Below are positions 5,072 through 5,096 of a stretch of DNA of 5,096 nt, piece by piece. The notes under the pieces were generated by a model. That model saw nothing but the letters and a program-made list of their open reading frames with translations. It ran no database searches and was not told where the DNA came from. The stretch is from an uncultured Clostridia bacterium. GTDB lineage: Bacteria > Bacillota > Clostridia > Oscillospirales > Acutalibacteraceae. How positions within the stretch are numbered: position 1 is the first letter of the stretch; each line of letters begins with the position of its first letter. The position numbers and the translations under genes are program-made. Location: contig CAMHNT010000160.1 of NCBI GenBank assembly GCA_946186535.1, forward strand, positions 1-5,096, given 5' to 3'.

Positions 5072-5096
5072 CACCCGAACTTGGTTTTATACGAAA

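Larger units (their letters stand above)
4633..5096. other. Gene-free region upstream of argH
   Basis: No coding region can be supported in these 464 bases. It holds, left to right, an AT-rich stretch with a weak minus-strand promoter candidate, the stand-alone module at 4755-4822, four further perfect hairpins (4849-4863, 4870-4886, 4920-4961, 5042-5071), and an AT-rich segment at about 4963-5039. A plus-strand open frame from ATG 5040 to the window end runs through a palindrome and has no ribosome binding site. Confidence 0.7.

Noticed and set aside
1..5096. CRISPR array
   Set aside because: The repeats are variable palindromic elements in alternating orientation at irregular spacing, not uniform direct repeats with spacers.
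5040..5096. Start of a plus-strand gene running off the window
   Set aside because: The frame opens inside a 10-bp palindrome, has no ribosome binding site, and is too short to judge.

Overview
The window looks like a low-to-moderate GC Gram-positive bacterium of the class Clostridia, most likely a gut or rumen Ruminococcaceae/Oscillospirales member. This is inferred from the flavour of the three proteins, AAGGAG-type ribosome binding sites, and intergenic gaps packed with short GC-rich palindromes. The genus is not proven.

Three arginine-biosynthesis genes all lie on the minus strand. In transcription order they are argH (argininosuccinate lyase, 4392 to 3013), argC (N-acetyl-gamma-glutamyl-phosphate reductase, 2673 to 1633) and argJ (glutamate N-acetyltransferase / N-acetylglutamate synthase, 1340 to 120). 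ArgJ supplies N-acetylglutamate and recycles the acetyl group, ArgC makes the semialdehyde in the middle of the pathway, and ArgH releases arginine in the last step. argB, argD, argF and argG are not in the window. All three genes look intact, with recognisable catalytic motifs and full family length.

The genes are not tightly packed as in a usual arg operon. The gaps of 339 bp (argH-argC) and 292 bp (argC-argJ), and the flanks, are filled with multi-hairpin repeats: element A at 1-82, B at 1426-1537, C at 2736-2983, D1 at 4457-4632, and a separate module at 4755-4822. C and D1 are inverted copies whose hairpin stems differ by paired compensatory changes while the linkers are nearly identical. 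C also carries a 69-bp extra module that D1 lacks and that recurs alone at 4755-4822. The elements alternate in orientation, so argJ is bracketed by one matched inverted pair (A/B) and argH by another (C/D1). A bidirectional terminator between argC and argJ, and a similar AT-rich motif exactly 33 nt upstream of both starts, suggest that argC and argJ are transcribed separately.

The right-hand 460 bp (4633-5096) holds no gene that I can support. It contains a weak candidate promoter for argH, the stand-alone module and several further perfect hairpins.
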